Source: Rhyacophila brunnea (Eukaryota > Arthropoda > Insecta > Trichoptera > Rhyacophilidae). From it: a stretch of DNA of 64,000 bases. Below the pieces are notes generated by a model. The model was not told the DNA's origin, made no database searches, and saw only the letters and a list, made by a program, of their open reading frames with translations. Positions 1-13,900 of this stretch are shown here, one piece after another (position 1 is the first letter of the stretch; the number at the start of each line of letters is the position of its first letter). A program made the position numbers and the translations under genes. The stretch covers positions 1 through 64,000 of the forward strand of contig JAGYXB010001620.1 in assembly GCA_022495005.1 (NCBI GenBank), given 5' to 3'.

Positions 1-778
1 TTAGTGGTCATATAGATACCATTTGTAAAAAGGCGCTAAAGATGTTGGGCTTTGTCTTGCGTACTTCCCGGGTCTTTTCGGATGTTACGGTACTAAAAAT
101 TCTCTATAACTCCTTAGTTAGAAGCAGACTTGAGAGTGGGTCTATCGTTTGGGCCCGCATCAGTTGAAGTACGGCCTTATGGTGGAGAGAGTCCAAAAGA
201 ATTTTTAAGACTCCTTTACTTTCGGCTGTATGTATATTATCCGTGGCTCTATCCGACTGATTTTCTCTTAGGGATGCTTACATACTGTAGCTTAAAATTT
301 AGAAGGGATCTTTATTTAGCTACATATTTTTCAGACTTATACGCGGCGTAAATGTGAACTCTGCCATTCTTGGTGGTATTGGCTTGTGTGTCTCTGATAA
401 TTACCTTAGGAATCGAGGGCATGCGTTGTTTGTTCTCCCACGGTGCAGAACTAACCTGCCATTAGTAATGCCAATTGGGAGGGCAGTAACCATGCTTAAT
501 GAAATCGCTTCGGATATTGATATATTCCACTTACGTGAGGGTGAATTTAGGTGGACGTTGTTTTATAAGTTTTTAAGATAGGGTTTATCAAAGTTCACTC
601 TGTGTGCTTCCATCTACTTTTATTTTGTTACTTATTTAATTTATTTTCTTATTTTATTACTTTTTCTCTGTATTTTTTTTTTTAAATTATTAACACTTAT
701 TTTATGTCATGTCGTGAACGCTTTGAATTTATAATTTGTTATGTTCATTATATGTAAAATAAATAAATTTGATTTGAT
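1..778 (+). mobile_element. Jockey-type non-LTR retrotransposon, 3' end (dead)
   Basis: The first 590 bases carry the C-terminal part of a reverse transcriptase polyprotein broken into several frames. The segment around 15-135 reads like the thumb region ('LGFVLRTS', 'ILYNSLVRSRLE'). The segment 354-581 ends with 'VLPRCRTN' and 'REGEFRWTLFYKFLR' followed by a stop, as in Jockey-clade elements that end with an LPxCRTN-type motif. An AT-rich tail follows, ending in short 'aataaataaa' and 'tttgattt' runs near 778. Frameshifts and stops show it is not functional, and the left end is outside the window. Related 3' pieces occur at 32840-33225 (minus), 36303-36597 (plus) and 3425-3487 (minus). Clade assignment is by motif memory, not by a search. 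Confidence 0.75.
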
Positions 779-783
779 TTGAA

Positions 784-1040
784 TGTCACAGTAAGCTGCC
801 GCTACGGGTAAAAGGTGTGTAATGTCGTTTTTCTTGGTGTTTAAAATGTTTCAGACTGATGCTCCCATCCCGTAAAACATTTTGAAACTTTAAACGAACA
901 TTGTTAGCTGGCAAAATCTGCCGAAATCATTAAAACAACAATGAGGTCACCTCACGTTGAACTGCATTGCATCGACACCTGCATGACGTTTTTATCATAT
1001 TCCACATGTCTACACTTTTCGAATGTCATGTTAAAATCAC
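784..1040. repeat. Interspersed repeat, copy 1 (second copy at 20840-21120)
   Basis: This ~260-bp stretch is matched in inverted orientation by 20840-21120. Shared blocks include 'gctgccgctacggg', 'cttggtgtttaaaatg', 'gatgggagcatcagtctga' (reverse strand here) and 'gttgaactgcattgca'. No coding capacity is seen. It may be a fragment of a larger unidentified element, because a further shared block (tgacatgcacctca) is present near 1590 and at about 21137-21151. Confidence 0.7.
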
Positions 1041-1256
1041 ATTTTTTTTGTTTTTAGCGGTCGGCACTATGTATTTTCAATAAGAATATTGTCTATTATC
1101 TATGGTCTGCAGGTTGGGTTCTGTTCAAAATATTATCTATGGATGTCATGTTAAAAGTAATTTTAACATACGCACACGTAGAAACTGTTAAAATTAATTG
1201 AAATTAGTATGAATAATTAATAATAATTCGAATTACTAAAAAATTACAGTTGGCAC

Positions 1257-1470
1257 CAGTGTTGCCATCTTTTTTTATGCGGATTATAGTACAAAGGCGT
1301 AAAAATTATAGTATTTCTGAAAAATATATAGTACAGGAACATTTTTCATCTTGAATCCCTTAAAATTATAGTATTTTGGTATATTTGGCGTAAAATTATA
1401 GTATTTTACATTTTTCGCAAAATTAAAATTATAGTATTGTACTATAATCATAGTACGGTTGGCATCACTG
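1257..1470. mobile_element. hAT-type MITE with 8-bp TSD
   Basis: The element begins CAGTGTTGCCATC and ends GGCATCACTG, an imperfect terminal inverted repeat. It is flanked by a perfect 8-bp duplication GTTGGCAC at 1249-1256 and 1471-1478. CAGTG...CACTG ends with an 8-bp TSD are characteristic of the hAT superfamily. The interior holds several copies of 'aaaattatagtat'. The same family is at 59067-59447 (intact, with TSD), and related right ends are near 25190-25203 and 62236-62270. Confidence 0.85.
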
Positions 1471-1824
1471 GTTGGCACTCTTTATCAGTGTCATTCTTCA
1501 GTGAATTTACGGAGATGTTGCTTCTTCAAATTTTTTTGCAAAATGATGAAACCATAGACTAAATTTGTCGCCGCAACAGCGCGACAGTAGGCGACATGCA
1601 CCTCAATTTGATTCGTGCTTTAGTTACAAAAATGCATGGAGTTTTGAAGTTTGCCACAAATGAATCCGCAATATGAAATAACTTGTAGCTAACTACTAAC
1701 AATTAGACTTATTAACCTTTTATGAGATTGATTGAACAATCTTCCCAAATAGCCATATTTTATTTACCCATGCATTGATTGCAGACCTGCTGTACGGACA
1801 TTGATTTATAATATCAATACTTAC
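1471..1824. other. SPT6 intron sequence, nothing recognised
   Basis: No exon, repeat boundary or RNA gene was recognised here apart from a short block (about 1585-1605) that is also found near 21137. The next downstream SPT6 exon was not found in 1-1824, so it probably lies outside the window. Confidence 0.5.
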
Positions 1825-1959
1825 TTCTTGGCATCCCGAGCCTTTTCCTTCTCTTTGGCTTTCCACGCTTCTTGCATTTTGGGTATGTCTGGTGAATAGT
1901 ACAATAAAAAATGTGCATGGACATCCTTCAACTCCTCTGTAGTTTGGACGCTTTTTAAC
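1825..1959 (-). CDS. Spt6: SPT6 exon 11 (last in window)
   Basis: Encodes [21 protein letters not shown] and a lysine-rich end, with a gtaagt donor, so the gene continues to the left of the window. A ttttag acceptor precedes it. Confidence 0.95.
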
Positions 1960-4900
1960 CTAAAAAAAATATAATAATTGTAAAGAAAAAACACCCACGG
2001 TGGCCGAGCGGCATAAGCGTTGGACTATCACGCTGTGGGTCTCAGGTTCGAATCCTGGGTCTGGCAAGTACACATATTGTTTTTCAGTTTGTGTGTGAGT
2101 CAGGGTATGGACCTAATAGGTTGAGCAAGTGGCTGACATCCATTTCTCGTAAAAAACAAAATCTGTTAATACAAACCTCTACTCTGTGGAGGCCCATATG
2201 ATCCTATTAGGATCGGACATGGTCAAAAAAAAAAAAAAAAAAGAAAATTAAATGATAGTGATGGGGAATAAGTGTGGTATGGTGAAGATTTTCTACTTCG
2301 AAGCTTTACTTTTAAGCGAAATATGCACGCAGCAGTCAAATTAAAATTAAATGATTTCTGTAGCGCGGGACCTCTCACTTGCACCGAATACTTTCTCCCT
2401 CGCACCGCGGCCGTCGCCTACAGTCCACGCGGGCGCCTCCCATCGAGGCGATCCCTACCTGCGCGCGCCGGCGTCTCGGCTGGACAGCGAGGAGAGGGTT
2501 GCCCGGATGAGAATATAAGGCGCTACGCAGTCCCAAACAAATCAGTTAACCTTGGGCCAGCTTGGCCCTGACTTAGCAGAGTAGACTTGCTTACACTGAC
2601 AACGGTACACACGGCTTTCCGTGACTCTATCAGTGTACAGTGAGCTACTCTTGCAAACTCATCTCAACATAATAGTCTTGCTTATACTGACAACGGTACA
2701 CACGGCTTTCCGTGACTCTATCAGTGTACAGTGAGCTATTGTGGTGAGGTAGGTACGAGCTCAGGTTTCGCCATAGTTTCGCCTTCATCAACACAACGAA
2801 CCCTTACGAATTTATTTATTAAGGAAGTACCTACTTATACCCTTATATTTCTAATTTTTCAGAGGCCACGGTCGGCTGTCAGGGACACACCTTTGTGATA
2901 AAAAAGAATATTAGAAAAGGTGTTTTTTTTTCTGTACGCACCTGTCGATATCATCATCCTTAATAACGCGAACATTTTCTGGAATCGGAGCATCCGGATT
3001 CATCATTAACTGATCGAGTTGATAATTGCGCATCTTCTCAAACAACTTCAGAAGATTTTCCTTACGTGATTTAAGCTGACACCACTGTAATAGAAAAGAT
3101 AGTAAGTCATTGCAAGCATCACCTTTTATACAAATTTATACAAAAAACAGCACAATTAGAAGAATCATGAAAAGTAAATTTTAGAGTACAGTCAAGTGAA
3201 TGAGCTATACTAGAACCATCATATCTTGACTACCATTGTATAGCACTGTATGCAGTGTTATGGAACCATAGCGGGGGTCAAAGGCCGTTGATTTATAATG
3301 TGCGGGAAGGGTCCGTAGTTCCCCAGATCACCATTATGACGTCCGTAGCCCTAGATTTAGTGGTTCTAGTATAATAGCTCATTCACTGTACTCTCATTTA
3401 CTTTTTATGATTCTTCAAAGTAGGTGAGTAGACCCAATTTTAAGAAATTATAAAACAACATTCACCTAAACTCATCTCATGAAAGTAGAATACAGTAATA
3501 CCCTGACTTGTGCAAACTCGGAGTTACACGGTTCTTGATTTTTTTCTTTTGGCAACACTTCAGACCCAATTTCACCAGAAAAGCACATGACAATTTATTG
3601 CAAGCTTGAGCTTGAAAAGAGCTTAAAATTTTTAAAAAACAAAAGCATGTAAATAAAAAATTATTAGCTATGAATGCAACGAAGAAATTCTGCGTGAAAA
3701 AAGTAGGCATTGTGTCGTCCAACAAATTTGTTACATTTTGTAAAGCCATCGACATCGAAATAACTTTTTTACATAACTCATTTATTTTTTAATATAAAAT
3801 TATTCAAGGACTGCAATTTTATTAAATATTTTTCTTCTAAACTAGTGTTTTTGTTAGTCCTTGATCCCAATTAAACAACATTTATATGTATTTATATGCA
3901 GAGTTGTACCCCAACTTACGCAAATTCGACTAAAGCTATTTTCGTCGGACCCACTTATCGCATAACTTTGGGGTAATACTGTAGATCATATTCAAAGCGA
4001 TTTGAATAAACACAGTATTATCCTCTTAATTGTCATTGGCTAAAGGCACAGATTGTATACAGTCTATACATACAGCTTTAAGAAATTCTCTTTTCTTTCC
4101 CTCTCCACCGTAAGGCAGTGTGTTGTCAATGAAAAGCGTATCGATGCCGATGTACCGTCTATCCTTTCTTCGTGACCCATACAGTTCATCGTAGAGACTG
4201 TACAGTTCGCGATAGAACCGGCATGTGCCATCGGGAATGAGCAAAATTAATATATCACATAGATGTTACGTTATTATATATTAAAATTAATTTATCCTAC
4301 CTTGGCGTCGAAACGATAGATTTTCCACAAATCATTAATATTCAATTCCGGTTGGACGTACTCCTTTCGATAGAAAGCAATGAACGGAACTTCTAATGTT
4401 TGATTTCGCATATAATCGAGTGCTGTGCGAATTTTTCCAACAGTTTGAGGGCCCTTGCGATTTCTTTCTCTGGATTCGCTCCCTTCCTACAAAAATTACA
4501 TGATACTTTGTATTCCAAACAAATACTAGGACATAATATTATATTATGAGGTGTCCACATATATGATCAGGAATATTCTAATGTAATTTCACACATTCAT
4601 GTAGTCCATAAATGGTTTAACCGTATCAATATGATATGCGGCCTAGTATAATAGAATAATATAATAAAGATATATTTTTTTGAATGTAATTAAAAAAATG
4701 TAAAGATTTACAAATTAAAATTTTTAATAAGATTAATGATTTTTTAAGCCTTTCAATGCTCCCATCTCACTGATGAACAAATTGAATTGGGAATTTAACG
4801 GTATTAAGAAGTATACACCTCATATACAGCTAATTGTTGAGCTTTGCAACGGTATATGGTATGGTATGAACCAACATATTTTACTTTATACATATATGAA

Positions 4901-7900
4901 AGCTATGGATTGGATTTAATTGTATGGAAAAGAATTGACATTTTGTTGTAAATTAATAAATTTTCTTACCTGTTGTGAGATTGAAGGTTTGGTGAAGGCC
5001 TGTCGGTAAATCCACTCGGCCTCATCATCCAACTCGTGGGAATCTTCAGCGGTGGGCGTGACAGGAACCTCTCGAATCTGCATCCTTTCAGGAATATCTG
5101 TATTTCGGATCTAAAACAATTCACTTCATTTTAAAACTGCTTACTCCACCCGATTGAAATCATTTATAGACATTTCTGTGTCCTATAGGATCCATCCACG
5201 CTATTAACGGATGTACAACATGACTGTATAATCACTGTTATGGTCGGTTTAACGGATTGTAAAGCAAGCTGCACAGTTAATTATAACGTGGACGGGCACT
5301 CAAAGACTATATTAATATTGTCGCTTACCTCATTGTCCAAATCGGTGAAATGACCCCTCTTCAGTTCACTCGGTTCATATATTTCAAATATTGATTTAGT
5401 GGTGGGACGCTTTGCCTTGGTTTTTTTGGCTTTCCTGGCACGCGCTTCACCTGTATTAAAACATGGATAAGTACAGTAAAACTATTTTAATAATGGTTGC
5501 CCTCCCTCATCTTGCAGTGGTATTACAAGAGTGATTTGAATATCTTTGGTACATAAAGATGAAATAGAAAAATATTATATTTTAGTTACACACATAGTAT
5601 ATCATCTGTTTTCTTTAATTTAATGTGGCCTTGGAGAAAGTCATTCGATACTCAAAAATCTGAAACATTGGAGCCAACTTTAATAAACCTATGCGACTAC
5701 TGACTTATGCAGATGAGATAATTGAGAGAACCATGCAAGTCCCAATACACAATATTATAAGGCTCTGAAACTAACGGTATGCCAAAAGGATCTGGAAATG
5801 AAGATGGAAACTTGAAACTTTAGATGGTGTCACTGCAAAACCAAACATGCAACTAATTTCCCTTGACATTTGATGGATGCTGTCTTGAAGAGGCGAATGA
5901 ATAAAATTATTCATGTAGAATGGTATCAGATTCTTATGGCAGTGCAGGTGACTCATTTAGGTGTTGGTATGGTTACTTTCAAATGACACTAACACAATTC
6001 CAAAGTGATTTTATCATGACCGCAATGCCAGAAGAATATGTCCTTCCTCTACCTAAGTTAGTAAATGTCGAAAACGTAGTGAGCTGTACAATCAAAGGCA
6101 GAGTAATCTTCGCCAAGGTCTGCTAATAAAATCACAATGATTATTCAGAAAAAACGACATGACTGTACAAAACTTTTGTAAGGCTGACGTTGTCGTATGC
6201 AGTTGTGACATAGAAACTGTCAAAAACTAATGATGTTCGAGCACAGGGAAACAGAAATATTTTTGTATTCTGTGAAAAATAAGTATAGTAAAACAGGCTT
6301 CATCGCAAACTGTACAGTGTGTGCGATGAGCTGGATATAGTAAAATCTTTAAGAGACTTTGCTGGGTGAGACACAAAGGTTGAAAATACATGAGCGTCGA
6401 AATGCTTAACATTCTAGAGCAATGATACTCAACTTTTTTTTTCTTCGGGCCAAATACATATATTTGTAAAGTAACGCGGGCCGCATCACTACTGGTGTGA
6501 CGAAGAAAATCATGAAACCCCCCCTTTTTTACAAAACATTTTTAAGATTTTAAAAATAATGCGTGTTTTTTTTAATTAATCGTGTGCAATAGCAACACTC
6601 TTATACCAGATCTGATGTGGACCATAATGACAATCCTCTTCGGGTGTCGAAACGAATTTCAAGATATACGAAATTCCTGATAATAAATGTGTTTCGGGCC
6701 GCAGGTTGAGTATCGCTGTTCTAGAGAGATGACGCACTGGGAGAAAGAACCTCCAGACTCAATGTATCTAACTGGCATTCCAGAGCAAGGGAAAGAAGGC
6801 TGTGGAAAGTAATGTATGACACGTACAGGGCCCACATAGGGCTGTAAAGCGATTAATAATAATTTAGGCATGAAAAAAACCAGTTATCACCTTCATCTTC
6901 ATCATCTTCAATGTATGCATCCTCTTCTTCATCCTCGTCTTCATACTCGTCCTCCCCATATTTACCGAATTCGTCATAATCAAAGTCTACTCCAAATATG
7001 TCTTGGCCTTCTTGCAATGAACTACAAAATAATAAAAACATATTACATTAACCATAATAATAAGTGAGTAGGGTAAATTGAACATGCTATCCATGTCTTT
7101 TTTCATTTTAAGTAACATTGTATTGACGTATCTTTAACATGTGAAACATCCATAAATCAGTCAATCACGCAGTTTAACTATGAATTGCCACTGTCCTATA
7201 ATAACTTGTTTTTTATTAATTGATGTAAAATGCTATATAGTAGGTAGTAGTGGTGAAGGGTGGAGGTAGGCTGTTAAGATCCGCCATAAATAGGGCACAC
7301 TAAACTTTGTTTGTCATATGTATTTTTTGCATTGAAACTAACCAACACCATCTGTAAATTGTAGTCTTAGATCAATAAAAACAAATACGTATGACTAACA
7401 AAATTTAATATACAATATTTATGGCGGATAACAGTCTACCTCCACCCTTCGCTACTGGTAGGTACTGACCAATGTTGATTTTAGATACCATGTGTTACCG
7501 TTCTGAATTCTTATTGGCCATTGTGCAAGGAAAATATCAAGCGGGACAGGATACTCCAGCTTATTGTTGTCCTAAATTCAATTGAGTATAATAGCCAAAT
7601 TTATTAAGCCAACAGTTTCGTCGATGTACAGATGTAACAATAATAACAATCGATTCAGATACCAATCGAATCGTATTGACATTTGTTCTGACTGGCTCAC
7701 ATTATACAATTTTACTTCAAATGTTACCGCAAATTATTAGAGATTGGTTTTCAGTTATGGAAGTAACAATCTACTGATTGTATTTACAATACTTTAGTTT
7801 CTTTTGTTATAAATAATAAATGGTTAACGTTGGAGTGACTATAATGAAAGAAAATGTCAACATTACAGTTTGCGTCGCGTTACTGTGGCGGTAACAGCAT

Positions 7901-10900
7901 TGGAACAAACTATCCAAACTGAATCAAAGTGATATGTTCACTAGAATGTCATATAAAGCTTAAATCGATCTATCACTGGCTAATATGACATAACATTTAG
8001 TAGGTATACTTACGCATCTGTAAAGATGGGCTTTCGCTTCTTCTTCTTTTCAGCGATAGGTCTACCGTCATCGTCAACAATGAAATCATCAGCATCCGAA
8101 TACTCTCCATCCGAAGCTTCTTCATCGAAGGCCTCCGGTTCTTTTGGATGAGACCGTTCCGATCGGCGCTCTTCCTCCTGATACAAAAAGTAAACATATT
8201 ACATAACATTCTTAAAAAATCATAATGTTTATAATTATGCAGATCCGAGGATTAAATGAATACAAGTGACATACATGCATATAAAAAACTATGTATCTGC
8301 TCTGTATGAAAAGTTATAACCTCGGAGTAATAATACAAGACTGTGTATTGTTCAGCTATATGAAGCGGTTTTTCTTGCGTATAATGCACAGTAGAACGTC
8401 AATTTTACGTTATACTATCATGTTGCTTCTCAGTAAGGCTACCAAATTTAAACACAACATAGTTAACCAAATTTTCTACTAAATTATTAGTTTCTAAAAA
8501 AATTGAAGATTTATTGTAATCTATCTAGTAACATCATAATAATAATTATTTATTTGGCCGAATTTTCATAGTTCTGTTTTGTCAAAGTTCTGTTTCTTCA
8601 TGTTCTGTTATAATATGATGTTCTGTTTTGCCCGGTTACCGAATATATAGTATAGAATACATACTTCAGCGACATGCATAGTGAATGCCTTCCAACGTTG
8701 TTGCAAGCGTCAGCTGTTTCATTTCAAACTAAGAATGTTGCATTGACACTGTGTGAGGCAGTACATTATGTTACATTTATTTTGATCATCTCAACTGAAA
8801 CACACACACAAAGTCGACGAGCCGCATTCGTATTGAGTTTGTATGTGTGACTTTTTTAAAGCAAACAATAAAGTGTTCATTACGATTGGTTAATACATTT
8901 TTTTGGGTGGGATATAATGTAATTGTTTTGATACAGCCATCAGGTATAGGAATGCATATAAGTAAATGAAATCTAGCAGAAGAGACAGTTACTCACCACT
9001 TGCTCTCGCTCCTTTCCGAAATAAGGTTGATGAAATTAACACGAAAGCGTTTTAATGACAGATTATGTATAGCAGTGAAACTAGTGAACTATTTCTGAGT
9101 TACATAATATGTCACAAGTCTGATAAGAAACATATATAAATGTACGGCAATGTCTCGCATAGTCCAGTTTCAATTCAGTTTATTTTATTAAATTAAGCCC
9201 CTCCTCCCACGGCGCAACTGAAATCTGACGAAACTGGTCAGTGATGGAACTCATAAACTGACCAATGTGATGCTTCGCACACGGCGCTATTGAAACCCAC
9301 TTGAAATAATAATCACATAACCTCAAACTGTCAAACTGGACCATCAGCTGTTTTGTACAAAAAACGACAACACGCACGCTGCTGCGTTTACTCGAATAAA
9401 ATTAGGTTATTTCAATTTTGCTTATCTTGTACTTTTGATGTCTTGGGTTGTTATGGTTTTTATAGCATGAGGCTTGTTACGCAGTGCTACCAATTTTGGT
9501 AAGAAAATATGATTTTACACCGAATCTATTGAAATTGGTACAGCTGTTTTACGGTGACTGGAAACATGAGACCGTGCGACTAGCATGTCACGTCTCTTCG
9601 CGACCGTTTTGAAACTGAGAGATTCCAGTGTCGCCGTCAGCAAGCCGCCAATGAAATATATTAGCTAGATACTGGTCGGAATTTTAGTTTCAGTTCCATC
9701 AGATTTCAGTTGCTCCGTGGGAGGAGGGCCTTAGTGTTGTTGTGGGTAACATAATAAAAGCTCGATGTAATAATTAGCATTCATGCTAAAGTAGGCTGCC
9801 AAAGAGGAATGTTTAAATTATCATTTCAGAAACTTATTTAAAAGTCAAATAGAAATTAAAACTGAAGCATTTAGTCTTTATAATGGCTCGATATGGCCGT
9901 TTTATGTTATAAAAAATAAAATCTTTAAATGTGTTTTTTGTTTAATTATACAATATTAAAAAGTTTTTAGTATTTTTTCAATTACACTTAATTCCTCTAA
10001 GAATTCAGGATGTAAGTGAAACCAACTGTCAGGATTATGCAAGGTATTGCCGCGTACATAAATATGTGATTGATGTCAACAGTTTATATATTAATATGTA
10101 TATTGATCAAAATAATGTTATAGTGTAACAGTGATATTTTGACCTACAACTACAAAGCAAAATTTAACCTCAAAACATCAGTCCTTCAACAATAAATGTA
10201 CTTCCGACAAATTGCTCATTTAGCGTGGTATATTAGCAACTAAAACATCACACTGATGAACATAATGAATGTTTTTCTGAATGCAACAGTAATCAATATT
10301 AATTGTAGTTTTCTTTTAATACAGAAAGAAAATGTTTGCTACTTCACAACATGTTTTACAATGAAAATAATACCTATAATAAAATTATATAAACGGATGA
10401 ATTGAATTTTAAACATATATTGTAAATATTTTGCTATCTATTTTTAATAATATATTAATCTAAGTGGTTTATTTAAATTGCTGTGTAAAATCTATAATCT
10501 ATGGATTTAATGCAGTGTTAGTATGTTGCAAAATGAATAAATAAAAAGATATAGCGGTATACATATTATGTACTGTATTTTCTACATTATTTATGAACCA
10601 GCTTTTCAAATATTTATAAAACACAATTCAATCAGCGAGGCAAATCTGCTACATTTTCACTATTTGATTTGGTGCATTTAACAATCTCTTGCATGTTATA
10701 TTGATACAGAAGTCGGTATTAATATCAGAGTTGTCAAACCCCTACATTTATAATAAAGGTTCGGTTTTAAGCAAAGGGTTTGGTTGAATAAAATTGAGAA
10801 TCCTAATTTCGGGGTTCAGTTCTGATTGTTTATAAAAATGTTATTCAGGCAGATGAAACTATATATTATGTCGAGATGCTTACTAGGAACTCAATTTATG

Positions 10901-13900
10901 AATAATTTTTAATATACTATTGAAAAGCTATTAACAAATGGTTTATATTTTGTTAAGATACAGAAATAGGCTGACAAGATAGTGATAGGCAACATTTCAT
11001 ATATTATATTCTACACCCCGTCACATTGTTTCATAACTAGGTCTGGAAAGAAAACGAAGGTACATACCTAGTAAATATTTCTGTACACACGGTGTGTTTT
11101 GTATGTATGATTATGAGGAAAGTGAGTTACGTACAGATCTTGTACCAAAAGTATCATAATTTTCAGAACATATTCACCTTTTAAGACTATTCTCAACAGA
11201 AATCTAAAATTCCTAAAACCAAAACCGTGTCCGTTTGACATTGACCGGCTGAAAAATCTTATATCGAGTTTTCTGGAAGATAAACCGGCTACGGATATTT
11301 TGTTTGATTTTTTACATTACTGGTAGGAAAGGTAGAACTGTTGCGAGTCTGCTTGAGGATTCACAAAATTTTGAAGTAAAGGTTCCAGTTTCACAATAAT
11401 TATGCAGTTATTAATTATCCTGGGACGACACTGTGCACACTAACAAATAGAACCTGTATACAGCTAATATTTTTGCTATGAAGTCTTGTGGACTATGCCT
11501 ACTAACAAAGATGATCTACTGAATCCATTGGGGACTTAAAAGTGTTATTGTTATTATTAAAATGTAATAAAGACAAGCATGAATTCATCTGTCTATATAG
11601 AAAATTGATAAATACATACATCATCAGAGCCGCCGACAAATAGCTGATCTGCGATGACTTCCCGGTCCAGTCCGTCATCAGCTTGCTGTTCACCATCACT
11701 TTCGTCATCTATCACTTTGCGGAGACGTTTGAATTTTTTCTGAAATCCAAATTACACAATAGTTTTATACTCATTTTTTTAAATTTGCTCGTATTATTGT
11801 CAAGAGAGAGAAATCGGTTATGACTTCACTTCCAAATGTGATACCGAAAACAAATTTTTTTATTGGCAGCTCAGGAGATAATCTTGTCACTAGAGAAATT
11901 AATTTTTCAGACTCATAATTTACAGGGAAATGATATTTAGGTCGCCGTGAAAAAATCTGTACACACGATTGAGAGACTCAATATCTGATATTATTTACTT
12001 CATTACCCTCTCTAATTTGACACCGAGATTTTCTTCGAGCAGGTCATAATCTTCATCTTCCAAGCGGTCATCGAGCTCGTCGTCGCTTTTTTTCCGCTTC
12101 TTGGCGTTTCCCGAGGCGTCCGAGTCTTCTCCCTCGCTCCCCGATTCATCTATCGGAGCGTCGTCGATTAAATCCTTCAGTTCTTCACGCAGACGCTCCT
12201 CGTCATCTAGAAAACAGGGAAAACAATGTGATTTGAATCTAATTGGATGAAGTGAAGCTGATAAGAATACTAAAGGTAAAGCCCAACGTGACACAGCGGT
12301 TGAGAATGGATGTACTAGATCAGTGAAGTGTATAAGATGGCCCTCGGACTATTTTTGGTGACAGTCTTCAAATGTTTTTAATCCATTGGCTGCTATGAAT
12401 TTTACCAAAATCTAAAACTTACTACCGTTCACAAAAACAAAAATAGGTACAAGTCGATTATGGGAAAGCCAGGCTGGAACCGCGCTAATTGTCATAGTCG
12501 ATTTTGGCAAAATTCATGAATTTCAATAATGAAAACCCAACCTAATAAATAATCCAGTATATCGGCTATTTTCAAAATGTGTTTGTCGCTGGCTTCCCCA
12601 TAACCGACTTGTACCCAAAAATATTGTAGAAATATGTATTTTTTCAGTTTGTCACATGTTCATTATACGTGACATGTTTGCATTCCAAAAAACAAGATGT
12701 GCTATATTTAGTCTAGGTTTCAAGACCACTACTTCAAGATGAACCATCTAGACCGAGCGTCAAGTCAAATAGAATCAACCAATTAATTTTTCAAATCATA
12801 ATTTTTTTAAATTCAATGTATAAAGCGTCAATTACACATTGAGCTACTTTACGAGCTGTTTGTTGGCGAATTTAAAAGCGGACGATTCAGCTACTGCGAT
12901 TGTGATGATGACACACAAAACTTTCCATTTGCTGAGAAGCCACAAGCCAGCGACTATTTTGACAGAACGTAGTTCGTTTTTTTACCGGGAGGTTGCTACT
13001 ACGCTCTACTGCACAGGCCCACACTTCAGCGTGTAGCGTGTAAAGTTGACCGGCTTTCAACTTTTTTCGGTAGATTGTTTACAATCTGCTTGTTAGCTTG
13101 TTTGATGATGACACTGGGCGACTTTACAGGCAGATTGTAAATTCGCCAACAAGCAGCTCGTAAAGTAGCTCAATGTAATTGACGCATAATGAGAAAGCGG
13201 CCACTATTCTAGATTGTAATACCACTATCAATTATGTGAAAATGATTACCTTCCTCCTCTTCATCGTCACTCTGCACCGCTTTACGTTTCGCCTTCTTTT
13301 TCTCCGGCTTTTCGATCTCATCTTCGGATCCCTGCTAAAAATTTGAACATATACAATATCTCGAAAAAATTCTTAATTTAAATATTAACTTATGAAATGA
13401 TACGAATTTGTAACTATTTTCAACAGACTATAACAGGCCACGTGTTAATAATTATCATGACTACCAAGGTCGACTATATTCAGGCCTCGGCACTGAAATA
13501 CGATGTTATGCCTTGATTACACGTAACAACTCCAGTGGTGAGACAGCAAAATGTCATTAGGCCGAGAGTGTTTATACGTATTTTTCTCTTTTCGATTTTT
13601 CAGTTTACTTTCGATCAAAAAGCAGGTTAGTTTTATGTACCGAAACATGGATCGTAAAACGTATATTAAAAAATATACTAAGCTGCTCATACCACTCCTG
13701 ATAGAAGAATTGAATGAATTATTGCGTGAAGAAAATAAACGTCTTTGGACAAGACAATGGATTTTAAGGAGACCAGACCGTGGTGCAACAAACACTCTTT
13801 TTAGTGAATTGGAGTTAGAAGACTCTGGTGAATTTAGAGCGCTTCTGAGAATGGATGTGGAACGTTTTAATAAATTGTTAAAAAATATTACTCCAATGAT

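Noticed and set aside
1993..2070. tRNA gene on the plus strand (and its inverse at 52710-52778)
   Set aside because: The boxes A and B are present, but the acceptor stem does not pair and the sequence continues into a conserved non-tRNA body with an A-tail, so it is a SINE head.
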